A DNA stretch of 47,050 nt, from assembly GCA_011390385.1 (NCBI GenBank), contig JAABSN010000004.1:1-47050 (forward strand). The letters are read 5' to 3'. The position numbers and the translations under genes were made by a program. The notes under the pieces are model-generated. The model was not told the origin of the DNA. It worked only from the letters and a program-made list of their open reading frames with translations, and did no database searches. Below, piece by piece: positions 26,684-36,072 of the stretch; the first letter of the stretch is position 1, and every line of letters begins with the position of its first letter. Origin of the DNA: Thioalkalivibrio nitratireducens. GTDB lineage: Bacteria; Pseudomonadota; Gammaproteobacteria; Ectothiorhodospirales; Ectothiorhodospiraceae.

Positions 26684-29600
26684 GCGAGGAGGCAAAATCC
26701 CAGGGGGATCAGCCGATGGGCATTTCCGGCCGCATTGCGGAAAAATTCCTGACCACGCAGATCACTCCGTTGCTGGCGCTGGTGGGCCTGCTGCTGGGTG
26801 CGTTCGCGATCATGGTCACGCCGCGCGAGGAAGAGCCGCAGATCAATGTCACGATCGCCGACGTGTTCATCCCGTTCCATGGCGCGACCGCAGAGGAGGT
26901 GTCGCAATTGGTCGCGACGCCCGCCGAACAGGTGCTCTCCGAGATCGAGGGAATCGACGACATCTATTCGACCTCGCAACCGAACATGGCCAAGATCACG
27001 GTCCAGTTCAAGGTGGGCGAGAACCGCACCGATGCGCTGGTGCGGCTGTACACGCAGGTCTTCTCGAACCAGGACTGGTTGCCCCAGAACCTTGGCGTCG
27101 GTGAGCCGCTGATCAAGCCGATGGGCATCGACGACGTGCCCATCGTGACCGTGACGCTCTGGACCAAGGACGAGACCCGTGGCGGACATGATCTGGCTGC
27201 GGTGGCGCATGCCATCGAGTCCGAACTCAAGCGTGTGCCGGGAACCCGGGACATCTACACCGTCGGCGGTCCTGATCATGTCGTGCACGTACGTTTCCGC
27301 CCTGCGGCGCTGGCCGGTCACAATCTGTCGGTCGAGGACTTGCGCCAAGCCCTGCAGGCGAGCAATTTCAGCCGCGATGCGGGGGTTCTTTACCAGGACA
27401 ACGCCGAAGTGCTGGTGCAGGCGGGCGACTTCATCACGCGGCCCCAGGATTTCGCCGCACTGGTGGTCGGAATGAATGATGGCCGGCCGGTCTACCTCTC
27501 CGATGTCGCCGAGGTTGTGCGGGGTCCGGGATACGCGACCCAGCGTGTGAGCTTCGGTTACGGGGCCGCGGCCGACGAAAATGCCCATTACGGCGAGATG
27601 CATCCGGCGGTCACGGTTGCGATCGCGAAACAGCCGGGCACGAACGCGGTGGACATCGCGAATGCCCTGGAGAAGCGGCTGGAGCAACTCCGTGGGACCT
27701 ACATCCCCGATGGCGTCGAGGCCAATATCACCCGCAATTACGGCGCTACCGCGGATTACAAGGCCAAGACACTGATCACGAAACTGATCTTCGCCACCAG
27801 TTCGGTGGTGATCCTGGTCTGGATCGCACTGGGGTGGCGTGAGGCGATCATTGTCGGCACTGCGGTGGTGATCACGTTGGCAATCACGCTGTTTGCGTCC
27901 TGGGCCTGGGGTTTCACGCTGAATCGGGTCTCACTGTTCGCTCTGATCTTTTCCATCGGGATCCTGGTCGATGACGCGATCGTGGTGGTGGAGAACATCC
28001 ACCGGCACATGAGCATGGGTCGCAAGAAGTTCCTCGAGGCGATCCCCGAGGCCGTGGATGAGGTCGGTGGGCCGACCATTCTCGCGACCTTTACCGTGAT
28101 CGCGGCGTTGCTGCCGATGGCTTTCGTCACGGGCCTGATGGGTCCGTACATGAGCCCGATTCCGATCAACGCCAGTTTGGGGATGATCATCTCGCTGGCG
28201 GTTGCCTTCGTGGTCACCCCCTGGCTGACCTACAAGGTGCTGCGGCGTCATGCCGAGCGCCACGAGCAGGCGATCCTTGCCGGAAACGAGCAGCACAGTG
28301 CCGAAACCGCGTCGAAGCAATTGATGCGGATCTTCAACGTGATCCTGCGGCCGTTTCTGGGTACGGCTGCAAAGGCGAAGATGGCGCGGCTGGTGATGTT
28401 TGTCGGCACCCTGGTCCTGATTCTTGGCTCCGTGTCGCTGGTGTACTTCCAGGTCGTGGTGCTGAAGATGCTGCCATTCGACGACAAGGGGGAGTTCCAG
28501 GTGGTACTGGACATGCCCGAGGGCAGCAGCCTGGAGCACACCAAACAGGTGTTGACCGAGATGGGCGATTACATCAAGGGCATTCCCGAGGTGGTGGACA
28601 TCCAGATTTATGCCGGTACCGCAGCGCCGATCAACTTCAATGGCCTGGTACGTCAGTATTACCTGCGCGAGGGGTCGAACGTCGGCGACCTTCAGGTGAA
28701 CCTGACTGCTGCGGCCGACCGCGAGCGCAAGAGCCATGACATCGCGCTGGCGGCCCGGCCCGAGATCAATGCCATCGCGGATCGCCATGGTGCGCGGGTC
28801 AAGGTGGTCGAGGTACCGCCGGGACCGCCGGTGATGTCGCCGATCGTGGCCGAGATCTACGGACCGGACTATGCGGGTCAGATCGAGATCGCGACGAAAG
28901 TACGCAACGTGTTCGAGAACACCCGCTACCTCACGGACATTGATGACTCCGTCGAGTATCCGGGGCCGAAGTACATCCTGCGCATTGATCGTGAACGGGC
29001 GGCGCGCCTGGGGGTATCCCAGCAGCCCGTGGTCAGTGCCGTGGCCACGGCGCTTTCCGGCGAGGACGTGACTTTCCTTTACGGCACCAACGTGAAATAC
29101 GCGGTTCCGGTGCGACTGCAGTTCGAGGAGGCCGATCTCGCCAGTCTCGACGCGATCATGGGCCTCCATGTGCGGGCACAGGACGGCACGCTGGTTCCGA
29201 TCTCCGAGGTCGTCAATGTGATCGATACCACGCGCGAGCATTCCATCCACCACAAGAATCTGTTGCCGGTGACCTACGTGGTCGGCGATCAGGCGGGTGG
29301 AGTGGACAGCCCGCTCTATGGCATGTCCGAGCTCTATTTCCAGCTACGCGACATGCCGATGGCATTCGGTGCGCCGCTGACCCAGTTGTTCATCGCCCAG
29401 CCCGACAATCCGTACAACTTCAGCCTGAAATGGGACGGGGAATGGCAGGTGACCTACGAGACCTTCCGCGACATGGGGATTGCGTACTCGGTCGGGCTGT
29501 TGCTGATCTACCTGCTCGTGGTGGTCCAGTTCCGTTCGTACATGGTGCCGTTGATCATCATGGCACCGATTCCGCTGACGGTGATCGGCGTGATGCCCGG

Positions 29601-29982
29601 GCACGCGTTCATGGATACCTTCTTCATGGACGCGAAATTCACCGCGACGTCGATGATCGGGATGATCGCGCTGGCGGGTATCATCGTTCGCAACTCGATC
29701 CTGCTGGTTGATTTCATCAACTTCGAGATCCGCCGTGGAGTCGAGGTGATCGAGGCAGTGGTCAATGCCGGCGCCGTGCGCGCAAAGCCGATCGTCTTGA
29801 CCGGACTGGCGGCGATGGTCGGCGCGGGGTTCATCATCGACGATCCGATCTTCAGCGGCCTCGCGGTATCGCTGATCTTCGGCATCCTGATCTCCACGAT
29901 GCTCACATTGGTGATCATTCCGGTGCTGTACTACCTCTATGTGCGTTCGCGGGTGGAACTGATCCAATCGCAGTCGGCCTGA
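26680..29982 (+). CDS. RND efflux pump, inner-membrane permease
   Basis: An 1100-residue AcrB-superfamily permease with the duplicated 6+6 membrane layout. TM1 is at about 27-47; a large periplasmic porter domain is followed by TM2-TM6 (about 360-540), and a second porter domain and TM7-TM12 follow. The proton-relay aspartates of TM4 are present in GILVDDAIVVVENI. The long family sequence with PxxExP-like adaptor contacts suggests multidrug or hydrophobic-compound export rather than metal efflux, as no heavy-metal signature (the Glu-rich CusA TM4) is seen. Substrate is not determinable. It forms a two-gene operon with the adaptor. Confidence 0.94.
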   Translation: MSEEAKSQGDQPMGISGRIAEKFLTTQITPLLALVGLLLGAFAIMVTPREEEPQINVTIADVFIPFHGATAEEVSQLVATPAEQVLSEIEGIDDIYSTSQPNMAKITVQFKVGENRTDALVRLYTQVFSNQDWLPQNLGVGEPLIKPMGIDDVPIVTVTLWTKDETRGGHDLAAVAHAIESELKRVPGTRDIYTVGGPDHVVHVRFRPAALAGHNLSVEDLRQALQASNFSRDAGVLYQDNAEVLVQAGDFITRPQDFAALVVGMNDGRPVYLSDVAEVVRGPGYATQRVSFGYGAAADENAHYGEMHPAVTVAIAKQPGTNAVDIANALEKRLEQLRGTYIPDGVEANITRNYGATADYKAKTLITKLIFATSSVVILVWIALGWREAIIVGTAVVITLAITLFASWAWGFTLNRVSLFALIFSIGILVDDAIVVVENIHRHMSMGRKKFLEAIPEAVDEVGGPTILATFTVIAALLPMAFVTGLMGPYMSPIPINASLGMIISLAVAFVVTPWLTYKVLRRHAERHEQAILAGNEQHSAETASKQLMRIFNVILRPFLGTAAKAKMARLVMFVGTLVLILGSVSLVYFQVVVLKMLPFDDKGEFQVVLDMPEGSSLEHTKQVLTEMGDYIKGIPEVVDIQIYAGTAAPINFNGLVRQYYLREGSNVGDLQVNLTAAADRERKSHDIALAARPEINAIADRHGARVKVVEVPPGPPVMSPIVAEIYGPDYAGQIEIATKVRNVFENTRYLTDIDDSVEYPGPKYILRIDRERAARLGVSQQPVVSAVATALSGEDVTFLYGTNVKYAVPVRLQFEEADLASLDAIMGLHVRAQDGTLVPISEVVNVIDTTREHSIHHKNLLPVTYVVGDQAGGVDSPLYGMSELYFQLRDMPMAFGAPLTQLFIAQPDNPYNFSLKWDGEWQVTYETFRDMGIAYSVGLLLIYLLVVVQFRSYMVPLIIMAPIPLTVIGVMPGHAFMDTFFMDAKFTATSMIGMIALAGIIVRNSILLVDFINFEIRRGVEVIEAVVNAGAVRAKPIVLTGLAAMVGAGFIIDDPIFSGLAVSLIFGILISTMLTLVIIPVLYYLYVRSRVELIQSQSA

Positions 29983-30043
29983 TTGGGGTGTATGCCCCGG
30001 CGCATTCCGGCGTCGGGGTACGGCCCCGGCGATGGAGGTGAAC

Positions 30044-30262
30044 ATGCAGGTGGAGATGGGAGACGACGGGCTTGACGTATCGGGCATTTCGCGCGATCAG
30101 TGCGCGCTGCTCGTCGAAGCGTTGAAGGCCAGCAATGATCAGCGTTTCATGGACGATGCCGATCTGCGGCGTCTGTTCAAATTGCTCGCGGTGCTGCAGA
30201 GCGATGTCTGGGATGACATGACGGCTGGCAAATTCGATCTCAATGCCTATCGCAGGCAGTGA
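30044..30262 (+). CDS. Small acidic protein of unknown function
   Basis: A 72-residue protein with a strong ribosome site (ggaggtgaac) before ATG 30044; an in-frame ATG at 30032 overlaps that site and is less likely. It is acidic and helical (QCALLVEALKASNDQRFMDDADLRRLFKLLAVLQSDVW in short segments), without Cys or a membrane segment. It starts 62 bases after the RND pump and could be its last gene. Its 3' end lies exactly where the phospholipase D remnant on the other strand breaks off. I recognise no family. Confidence 0.6.
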   Translation: MQVEMGDDGLDVSGISRDQCALLVEALKASNDQRFMDDADLRRLFKLLAVLQSDVWDDMTAGKFDLNAYRRQ

Positions 30263-30505
30263 GTCTGGTTCGGCGAGCAGCAGGCGTACGTCGACACCGC
30301 GTCGTGCAGCACGGAGCAACGCGCGGCGCAGACGTACGGTCGGCACGAAGTGGGCGGGCGCGATCCAGATCCGCCGCCGCGCCTTGCCGATCGCGTCCAG
30401 CATTGCCGGGATGAATTGCCCGCCATCGACGTGCAGGGCGTAGGTGTGCGGCCCTCGTGGCGGAAACGCCTTGCGCTCCCGGAGCAGCGCAAGACCGGAT
30501 CTCAC
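30259..30505 (-). pseudogene. 5' fragment of a phospholipase D/cardiolipin synthase-like gene
   Basis: On the minus strand a frame begins with GTG at 30505, overlapping the stop of the SpmAB-like gene (GTGA). It encodes about 82 residues that match the N-terminal part of a PLD domain: YALHVDGGQFIPAMLDAIGKAR, RRRIWIAPAHFVP, LRRALLRAARRGVDVRLLL. Similarity stops near 30260, before either HxKxxxxD catalytic motif; the frame then runs antisense through the small gene at 30044-30262 with no PLD character. The gene therefore appears truncated by deletion or recombination and cannot be active. The break point is estimated by eye. Confidence 0.7.
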
Positions 30506-31851
30506 AGGAACAGCCAGCTCACGATGAACACGGCCGCGATCACCGCCACCACGTCGGCCGACAGCGCCGCGGCGAGGGTATGCCGTACCCGGCGCACCTG
30601 GATCGCGCCGAAGTACACCGCAAGTACGTAGAAGGTCGTCTCGGTGGAACCCTGCAGCGTCGACACCAGCAGGCCGACGTAGGTGTCCGGTCCGGTGGCC
30701 GGGTCCTGCATGATGCCGGCCATGATCCCATAGGCGCCGGATCCGGACAGCGGTCGCAGCAGCGCCATCGGCAGGGCCTCGGGGGGCAGCCCCAGTGGCG
30801 TGGTCCAGGGCGCCAGCAGCCCGACGAACACGCCGAGCGCACCGCTGGCACGCAGCATGCCGACTGCGACCAGGATCGCGACCAGATACGGGATGATGCG
30901 CAGCGCGACCTGGAAACCCTCCTTCGCGCCCTCGACGAAGACCTCGTAGATGCGCACACCGCGGGCCACCCCGAACAGCAGGAAGCCGAGGATCAGCCCG
31001 GGGATGATCCACGGGGCAATGGCTTGCCCGTAAAGGATGGTCAGGGGGATGATCGCCAGGACACCCACCAACGCCAGTGCGCTGACCCAGCCCGGATAGC
31101 CATCAGTCGGGACCTCGATGTCGAGCGGTTGTGGCGCGCCGGGCTCTTCTTGCCCGCGGCCCTCTCGCTGCGCGCCGTCAGGGATGGATGGATCGGCTTG
31201 CTGCGGGTGGTCCGGCGCGTCCGGTCTTGCCTGTGGTGCGGCCGCCGGCGGCGGGAAAAAGCGCTGCAACACGAGTGCACTGGTGATGCCCGTGATCGTC
31301 GCGAATAATGTCGCGAACAGCGTCGTCGGCAGAATGGCCGCGGGCTCCGCCGCACCCAGGCTCGCGCGCAGCGCAATCACGCCCGTCGGTAGAAGCGTGA
31401 TGCTCGAGGTATTGATCGCGAGAAACAGCGCCATTGCATTGGTCGCGGTTCCCGGATGCGGGTTCAGCTTGTTGAGTTCCTGCATCGCGCGGATGCCGAA
31501 TGGCGTGGCGGCGTTGCCCAGCCCCAGGATATTGGCCGAGAAGTTCAGGATCATCGCGCCCATCGCCGGATGCTCAGGTGGAACGCTGGGGAAAAGTCGC
31601 GTCATCATCGGGCGCAGCAGGCGCGCCAGCACGGTCAGCAGACCGCCGGCCTCGGCGATCTTCATCAGCCCGAGGAACAGGGCCATGACGCCGACCAGCC
31701 CGATCGCCAGTTCCACCGCGCTTCCCGCGGAACTGATCGCCGCCTGGGAAAGCTCCTGCATCGGCTGGCTGTCGGTGCCGATCTCGGTGAGTTCCCGCCA
31801 GGCGGCACTGAGAAAGGCGGCGGCGATCAGTACGAAGAAGATCAGATTCAT
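30502..31851 (-). CDS. Fused SpmA-SpmB-like nucleoside-recognition (Gate) domain membrane protein
   Basis: A 449-residue polytopic protein. The N-terminal half is SpmA-like (LIFFVLIAAAFLSAAWRELT, MILNFSANILGLGNAATPFGI, NAMALFLAINTSSITLLPTG). A charged linker of about 60 residues (about 215-275) follows, then an SpmB-like half (VFVEGAKEGFQVALRIIPYL, LRPLSGSGAYGIMAGIM, LLVSTLQGSTETTFYVLAVYFG). Both halves carry Gate/nucleoside-recognition domains. In Bacillus the two are separate spore-maturation proteins; fused forms occur in many Gram-negative bacteria, with unproven transport function. ATG 31851 is chosen over upstream frames because it starts the first helix. The broken PLD gene was once translationally coupled downstream. 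Confidence 0.9.
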   Translation of the reverse strand: MNLIFFVLIAAAFLSAAWRELTEIGTDSQPMQELSQAAISSAGSAVELAIGLVGVMALFLGLMKIAEAGGLLTVLARLLRPMMTRLFPSVPPEHPAMGAMILNFSANILGLGNAATPFGIRAMQELNKLNPHPGTATNAMALFLAINTSSITLLPTGVIALRASLGAAEPAAILPTTLFATLFATITGITSALVLQRFFPPPAAAPQARPDAPDHPQQADPSIPDGAQREGRGQEEPGAPQPLDIEVPTDGYPGWVSALALVGVLAIIPLTILYGQAIAPWIIPGLILGFLLFGVARGVRIYEVFVEGAKEGFQVALRIIPYLVAILVAVGMLRASGALGVFVGLLAPWTTPLGLPPEALPMALLRPLSGSGAYGIMAGIMQDPATGPDTYVGLLVSTLQGSTETTFYVLAVYFGAIQVRRVRHTLAAALSADVVAVIAAVFIVSWLFL

Positions 31852-31867
31852 GGGATCGCGGCGACTC

Positions 31868-32719
31868 TCAGCGGTTCTCGCCGCGGGATACCGCACGCAG
31901 GATGAAATCCATCGCGCGCGTGGGCAGCAGCCATTTCAGGGAGACGAACAGATGCGTCGGGAAAGTGACCCGGTACCGCGCTTTCGGGCGGCGTTGCTCC
32001 AGCGCAGCGAGCACGGCCTTGAGAACGGCTTCCGGACCCAGCGTGAACGGGGCCTCGCGCGCCGGGTCATTCAGGCGCCGTTCCGAGCGCTCGTAGGTCT
32101 GGCGCCAGTGGCTCTGGCGCGGCCGAATGAAGCGCCGGTAGGCGAGAAACGCGTTGGCTCGAAAGCGGCTGCGAATCGGTCCGGGCTCGATCAGAACGAC
32201 ATGAATGCCGCTACCGTGCAGTTCCTGGCGCAGAACGTCGCTCAAGCCCTCCAGGGCGAATTTCGAGCAGACGTATGCCCCGCGCAGGCGCAACCCGACC
32301 CGGCCGAGCACGGAACTGTTCTGAATGATGCGGCCTTGCCCCTGTTTGCGCATCGCCGGAATCAGGGTATTGGTCAGTTCCAGCCAACCCAGGACGTTGG
32401 TTTCGAGTTGCGCGCGCAGCGCCTGACGCGACAGATCCTCGACCGCGCCCGGCTGGCCGTAGCCGCCATTGTTGAACAGCGCATAGATGTGTCCACCGGT
32501 GCGGGTCAGCACCTCGTGCGCCGCGCTCTGAATGCTCGCGGAATCATCGAGGTCCAGGCGCAGCGCCTCGAGCCCCTGGTTTTTCAGTCGCGCCACGCAT
32601 TCGCTCCTGCGCGCAGTGGCGAAGACCCGGTAGCCTCTTTCCTTCAGAGCCAGTGCTACATGTTCCCCGATGCCCGACGAACAACCGGTGATCAGGATCG
32701 CGCGTTGGTTCCGCTCCAT
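31868..32719 (-). CDS. SDR-family oxidoreductase
   Basis: A 283-residue classical short-chain dehydrogenase/reductase. The cofactor motif is TGCSSGIG (11-18), the structural motif NNGGYGQPG replaces the usual NNAG, and the catalytic residues are the Ser of IIQNSSVLGRVG and Tyr/Lys of YVCSK. Arg residues after the beta2 strand (ATARRSE) suggest NADP(H) preference. The substrate is unknown; the general build resembles the broad 'SDR family, retinol-dehydrogenase-like' group acting on hydrophobic ketones. It begins one base before the DsrE-like stop and 16 bases upstream of the SpmAB-like gene, so the three are probably one operon. Confidence 0.9.
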   Translation of the reverse strand: MERNQRAILITGCSSGIGEHVALALKERGYRVFATARRSECVARLKNQGLEALRLDLDDSASIQSAAHEVLTRTGGHIYALFNNGGYGQPGAVEDLSRQALRAQLETNVLGWLELTNTLIPAMRKQGQGRIIQNSSVLGRVGLRLRGAYVCSKFALEGLSDVLRQELHGSGIHVVLIEPGPIRSRFRANAFLAYRRFIRPRQSHWRQTYERSERRLNDPAREAPFTLGPEAVLKAVLAALEQRRPKARYRVTFPTHLFVSLKWLLPTRAMDFILRAVSRGENR

Positions 32720-32720
32720 G

Positions 32721-33098
32721 TCAGTAGGTCAGCGTGACGACATTGTCTTCGATGACCTCGCCGATGAAGGCCGCCCCGCCACGCATGCCGTCCATTTCCG
32801 GAATCGCGTTCGCAAGGGACAGGCCGTTCTCTTCCATTGCCCCGGTGCAGGCATAGAATTTCACCCCGGCCTCATGCGCATCCTGCATGAAGCTGTACAC
32901 GGATTTCTCGCGCGCCGTACCCGGATGGATGGTCTCGGCAAATCCCTGGATCAGCAGGCGTGTGCTCTTGCCGGCAAAGTACATTTCGACCTCGAGATCC
33001 ATCACCGCGGCCACCGTGGCCTGGAAAAACGGTGCACCCAATGTGCCGTAGCGGTCGAGATCCAGGGTCAGCAGCATGATCACGATCTTGTCGGCCAT
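32721..33098 (-). CDS. DsrE-like family protein
   Basis: A 125-residue protein with GAGGT upstream of ATG 33098. The fold pattern is that of the DsrE/TusD group: IVIMLLTLDLDRYG, then FFQATVAAVMDLEVEMYFAGK and EAGVKFYACTGAMEENGL with conserved Cys84, the presumed sulfane-sulfur carrier. DsrE-like proteins pass persulfide sulfur between partners in sulfur oxidation or tRNA thiolation. No dsr, tus or hdr genes are in the window, so its partner is unknown. It is the first gene of the minus-strand group with the SDR and SpmAB-like genes. Confidence 0.85.
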   Translation of the reverse strand: MADKIVIMLLTLDLDRYGTLGAPFFQATVAAVMDLEVEMYFAGKSTRLLIQGFAETIHPGTAREKSVYSFMQDAHEAGVKFYACTGAMEENGLSLANAIPEMDGMRGGAAFIGEVIEDNVVTLTY

Positions 33099-33171
33099 TG
33101 ATTTACCTCGGGTTTGTGCCCACGCCATGCCGGGTCTTCCGATACCATTCAGGATTGTCGCAGGGTGATGC

Positions 33172-33199
33172 TTTAATTCGCAAAATTCGGCGCCATAAT
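33172..33199 (+). promoter_or_regulatory. Candidate promoter for fmdB-DUF502-aspS
   Basis: TTTAAT (33172-33177) and CATAAT (33194-33199) with a 16-base spacer lie 36 bases before fmdB, in the divergent gap with the DsrE-like gene (33099-33234). The -10 matches 5/6; the -35 is weak. Confidence 0.35.
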
Positions 33200-33234
33200 A
33201 CGCCCATCGCGCACAGAATCCGGAGCATGCAAAC

Positions 33235-33537
33235 ATGCCGATTTACGAATACGAATGCCGTTCCTGCGGTGCCACGACTGAAATCATTCAGAAGGTGTCC
33301 GATGCGGCGCTCATCGATTGTCCCGCCTGCGGTGCCGATGGTCTGACCAAGCTGGTTTCCGCTTCGGGCTTCCGGTTGGCTGGTGGCGGCTGGTACGAAA
33401 CCGATTTCAAGAAAGACGGGAAGCGCAATCTGAAGGATACGGCGAAGGCTGAAACACCGGCATCTGGAACCAGCACGGCTCCGGCGTCCGGGTCCGGAGC
33501 GGGTGCAGCGGGTGCAGCGGCGGCGAAGGCCAGTTGA
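33235..33537 (+). CDS. FmdB-family zinc ribbon protein
   Basis: A 100-residue protein. Two CxxC pairs (Cys8/Cys11 and Cys29/Cys32) in PIYEYECRSCG...DCPACGADG form the small zinc ribbon of the FmdB (putative regulatory protein) family. The C-terminal 35 residues are low-complexity Ala/Gly/Ser/Thr. The position before DUF502 and aspS is conserved in many gammaproteobacteria. Biochemical function is unknown; a regulatory role is a family guess. Confidence 0.9.
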   Translation: MPIYEYECRSCGATTEIIQKVSDAALIDCPACGADGLTKLVSASGFRLAGGGWYETDFKKDGKRNLKDTAKAETPASGTSTAPASGSGAGAAGAAAAKAS

Positions 33538-34185
33538 GTGCTGGGCGCGCTGCGTCGCTACCTGATTGCGGGGTTACTGGTCTGGGTCCCGCTGATCGTC
33601 ACTGGGCTGATCATCAAGTTCCTGGTCGATCTGCTCGACTTCACGATTCTTCTGCTGCCACCGAGTTGGCGGCCCGAGGCCATTCTGGGCTTCAGCGTAC
33701 CGGGTGCTGGCGTGGTGGTGGCGATTGTGATCGTGGTGCTTACCGGCATCGTCGCTGCCAACATCGTGGGTCGGAAACTGTTCGATCTCGGCGAGGCGAT
33801 CGTCGACCGGATTCCCCTGGTGCGGTCGATCTACAGCGCGGTCAAGCAGGTGATGCGTTCGCTGTTCAGCGACGGCGACCAGTCGTTCCGCCGGGTCCTG
33901 ATCGTGCAGTATCCACGCGAGGGGTTATGGACCATGGGTTTCCAGACCGGTGTTGGAGTCGGCGAGGTGCAGCAGCGCACGGAACGGGATGTCATCACCG
34001 TGTTCATTCCGACGACCCCGAATCCGACATCCGGGTTCGTGATCATGGTTCCGCGCGAGGATGCGGTCGAACTCGACATGTCGGTCGAGGACGGCCTGAA
34101 GTTCGTGATGTCGTTGGGGGTGGTGACGCCCGAGTGGCCGGCAAGGACACCGTCCAGGCTTGCGCCCGGAGTGACCAGACCGTAA
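33538..34185 (+). CDS. DUF502 membrane protein
   Basis: A 215-residue protein starting at GTG 33538, immediately after the fmdB stop. Two membrane segments lie at about 7-33 and 52-78 ([44 protein letters not shown]), followed by the DUF502 soluble beta domain: [25 protein letters not shown] and [24 protein letters not shown]502 proteins are inner-membrane proteins of unknown function, resembling plant COV proteins. The order fmdB-DUF502-aspS is conserved. Confidence 0.9.
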   Translation: MLGALRRYLIAGLLVWVPLIVTGLIIKFLVDLLDFTILLLPPSWRPEAILGFSVPGAGVVVAIVIVVLTGIVAANIVGRKLFDLGEAIVDRIPLVRSIYSAVKQVMRSLFSDGDQSFRRVLIVQYPREGLWTMGFQTGVGVGEVQQRTERDVITVFIPTTPNPTSGFVIMVPREDAVELDMSVEDGLKFVMSLGVVTPEWPARTPSRLAPGVTRP

Positions 34186-34279
34186 CATCCCATGCCCTTC
34201 GCGACCCCGGGCCGCGGCTCGGTGGTTGACCCCCGAAACTCATGGCGGATCACGCCTCATCTGGCTGGGAACTGGCGCA

Positions 34280-36058
34280 ATGCGGACTCATTTCTGTGGA
34301 CTGGTCACCGAGACGGAACTCGACTCGGCGGTGACCCTGTGCGGCTGGGTCAACCGCCGTCGTGATCATGGCGGAGTGATTTTCGTCGATCTGCGCGATC
34401 ACGAGGGGTTGGTGCAGGTGGTTTTCGATCCTGACCGGGCCGATGTTTTTGCGCTTGCGGAGCAAATGCGCAACGAGTACGTGCTGCGGGTCACCGGTCG
34501 GGTCCGGCGCCGTCCCGAGGGAACCAGCAACCCGGAATTGAAGACCGGCGCGATCGAGATTCTCTGCACCGAACTCGAGGTTCTGAACGCCGCCCGCACG
34601 CCGCCGTTCCCGCTCGACGACGACGACGTCGGCGAGGAGACGCGTCTGCGCTATCGCTACGTCGATCTGCGTCGCCCGGTGATGCAGGAACGCATGCGCC
34701 TGCGTGCCCGGGTTACGCGCAGTCTGCGCCGTTTTCTCGACGATGTTGGCTTCCTCGATATCGAAACGCCAATGCTGACCAAGGCAACTCCCGAGGGCGC
34801 ACGCGACTATCTGGTGCCGAGCCGCACCCATCCGGGCAGTTTCTTTGCGCTGCCGCAGTCGCCGCAGTTGTTCAAGCAGCTGCTGATGATCGGTGGCATG
34901 GATCGCTACTACCAGATCACCCGCTGTTTCCGCGATGAAGACCTGCGGGCCGATCGCCAGCCGGAATTCACGCAGCTGGACATCGAGATGGCCTTCGTCG
35001 ATGAACAGGACGTGATGGCGTTGAACGAGCGTCTGATCCGAACCCTGTTCAGGGATGTGCTCGATGTGGAACTTCCCGAACCGTTCCCGCGGATGAGCCA
35101 TGCCGAGGCGATGGCGCGTTTCGGCTCGGACAAGCCCGATCTGCGAATCGCGCTGGAATTCACCGAGCTGACCGACGTGATGCGCGAAGTGGATTTCAAG
35201 GTCTTCAGCGGGCCGGCAAACGATCCCGACGGCCGTGTCGCTGCGCTGCGCCTGCCCGGTGGCGGTACGCTGTCGCGCAAGGAGATCGATGATTACACCC
35301 AATTCGTCGGGCGTTACGGCGCTCGCGGGCTGGCCTACATCAAGGTCAACAGCATCTCCCAGGGGCGGGAAGGACTGCAGTCACCGATCCTGAAATTCCT
35401 GCCCGAGGATGTGGTGCAGGCCATTTTGCAACGTACCGAAGCCGCAGATGGCGACCTGGTCTTTTTCGGGGCCGACAAGGCCACGGTGGTCAACGAAAGC
35501 CTTGGCGCGCTGCGGGTGCGGCTCGGTCACGATCGCGGACTGGTCGCCGAAGGCTGGCGCCCGCTCTGGGTCGTCGATTTTCCGATGTTCGAATGGGATC
35601 CCAAGGAGAATCGGTTCTTTGCGCTGCACCATCCGTTTACGGCCCCGTCTGTCGGCGACCCGGATGCCCTGCGCAGTAATCCGCGCGCGGCGCTGTCGCG
35701 GGCTTACGACATGGTTCTGAACGGAACCGAGGTCGGTGGCGGGTCCATTCGTATCCATCGCCCCGAAATGCAGCGGGCGGCATTCGAACTGCTGGGTATC
35801 GGCGAGACCGAGGCGACGGAAAAATTCGGATTTCTGCTCGAGGCGCTGACACTGGGAACGCCGCCCCACGGAGGAATCGCCTTTGGCCTGGACCGCCTGG
35901 TGATGCTGATGGCTGGTGCGGGCAGCATTCGCGACGTGATGGCTTTCCCGAAAACCCAGAGCGCGGCGTGTCCGTTGACCGATGCGCCGGCGGCCGTCAG
36001 TGATGCGCAGTTGCGTGAACTGGGGATCCGGTTGCGAGCCCAGCCCGCCGCCACCTGA
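34280..36058 (+). CDS. aspS: Aspartyl-tRNA synthetase (probably non-discriminating)
   Basis: A 592-residue bacterial AspRS starting at ATG 34280 (MRTHFCG). The N-terminal OB anticodon-binding domain is followed by the catalytic core with [41 protein letters not shown] (motif 2), the bacterial GAD insertion, and [15 protein letters not shown] (motif 3). In the anticodon domain His30 (RRRDHGG) and Gly81 (RRPEG) match the residues that mark the non-discriminating enzyme of Pseudomonas aeruginosa; E. coli has Leu at the first position. Such enzymes also charge tRNA-Asn with Asp, which GatCAB then converts. That inference depends on the presence of gatCAB and absence of asnS elsewhere. Confidence 0.97.
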   Translation: MRTHFCGLVTETELDSAVTLCGWVNRRRDHGGVIFVDLRDHEGLVQVVFDPDRADVFALAEQMRNEYVLRVTGRVRRRPEGTSNPELKTGAIEILCTELEVLNAARTPPFPLDDDDVGEETRLRYRYVDLRRPVMQERMRLRARVTRSLRRFLDDVGFLDIETPMLTKATPEGARDYLVPSRTHPGSFFALPQSPQLFKQLLMIGGMDRYYQITRCFRDEDLRADRQPEFTQLDIEMAFVDEQDVMALNERLIRTLFRDVLDVELPEPFPRMSHAEAMARFGSDKPDLRIALEFTELTDVMREVDFKVFSGPANDPDGRVAALRLPGGGTLSRKEIDDYTQFVGRYGARGLAYIKVNSISQGREGLQSPILKFLPEDVVQAILQRTEAADGDLVFFGADKATVVNESLGALRVRLGHDRGLVAEGWRPLWVVDFPMFEWDPKENRFFALHHPFTAPSVGDPDALRSNPRAALSRAYDMVLNGTEVGGGSIRIHRPEMQRAAFELLGIGETEATEKFGFLLEALTLGTPPHGGIAFGLDRLVMLMAGAGSIRDVMAFPKTQSAACPLTDAPAAVSDAQLRELGIRLRAQPAAT

Positions 36059-36072
36059 GGGGTCCCGGACCC

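Noticed and set aside
27931..29253. 440-codon minus-strand frame over the RND permease
   Set aside because: His/Asp/Arg-rich antisense shadow of a full-length pump gene.
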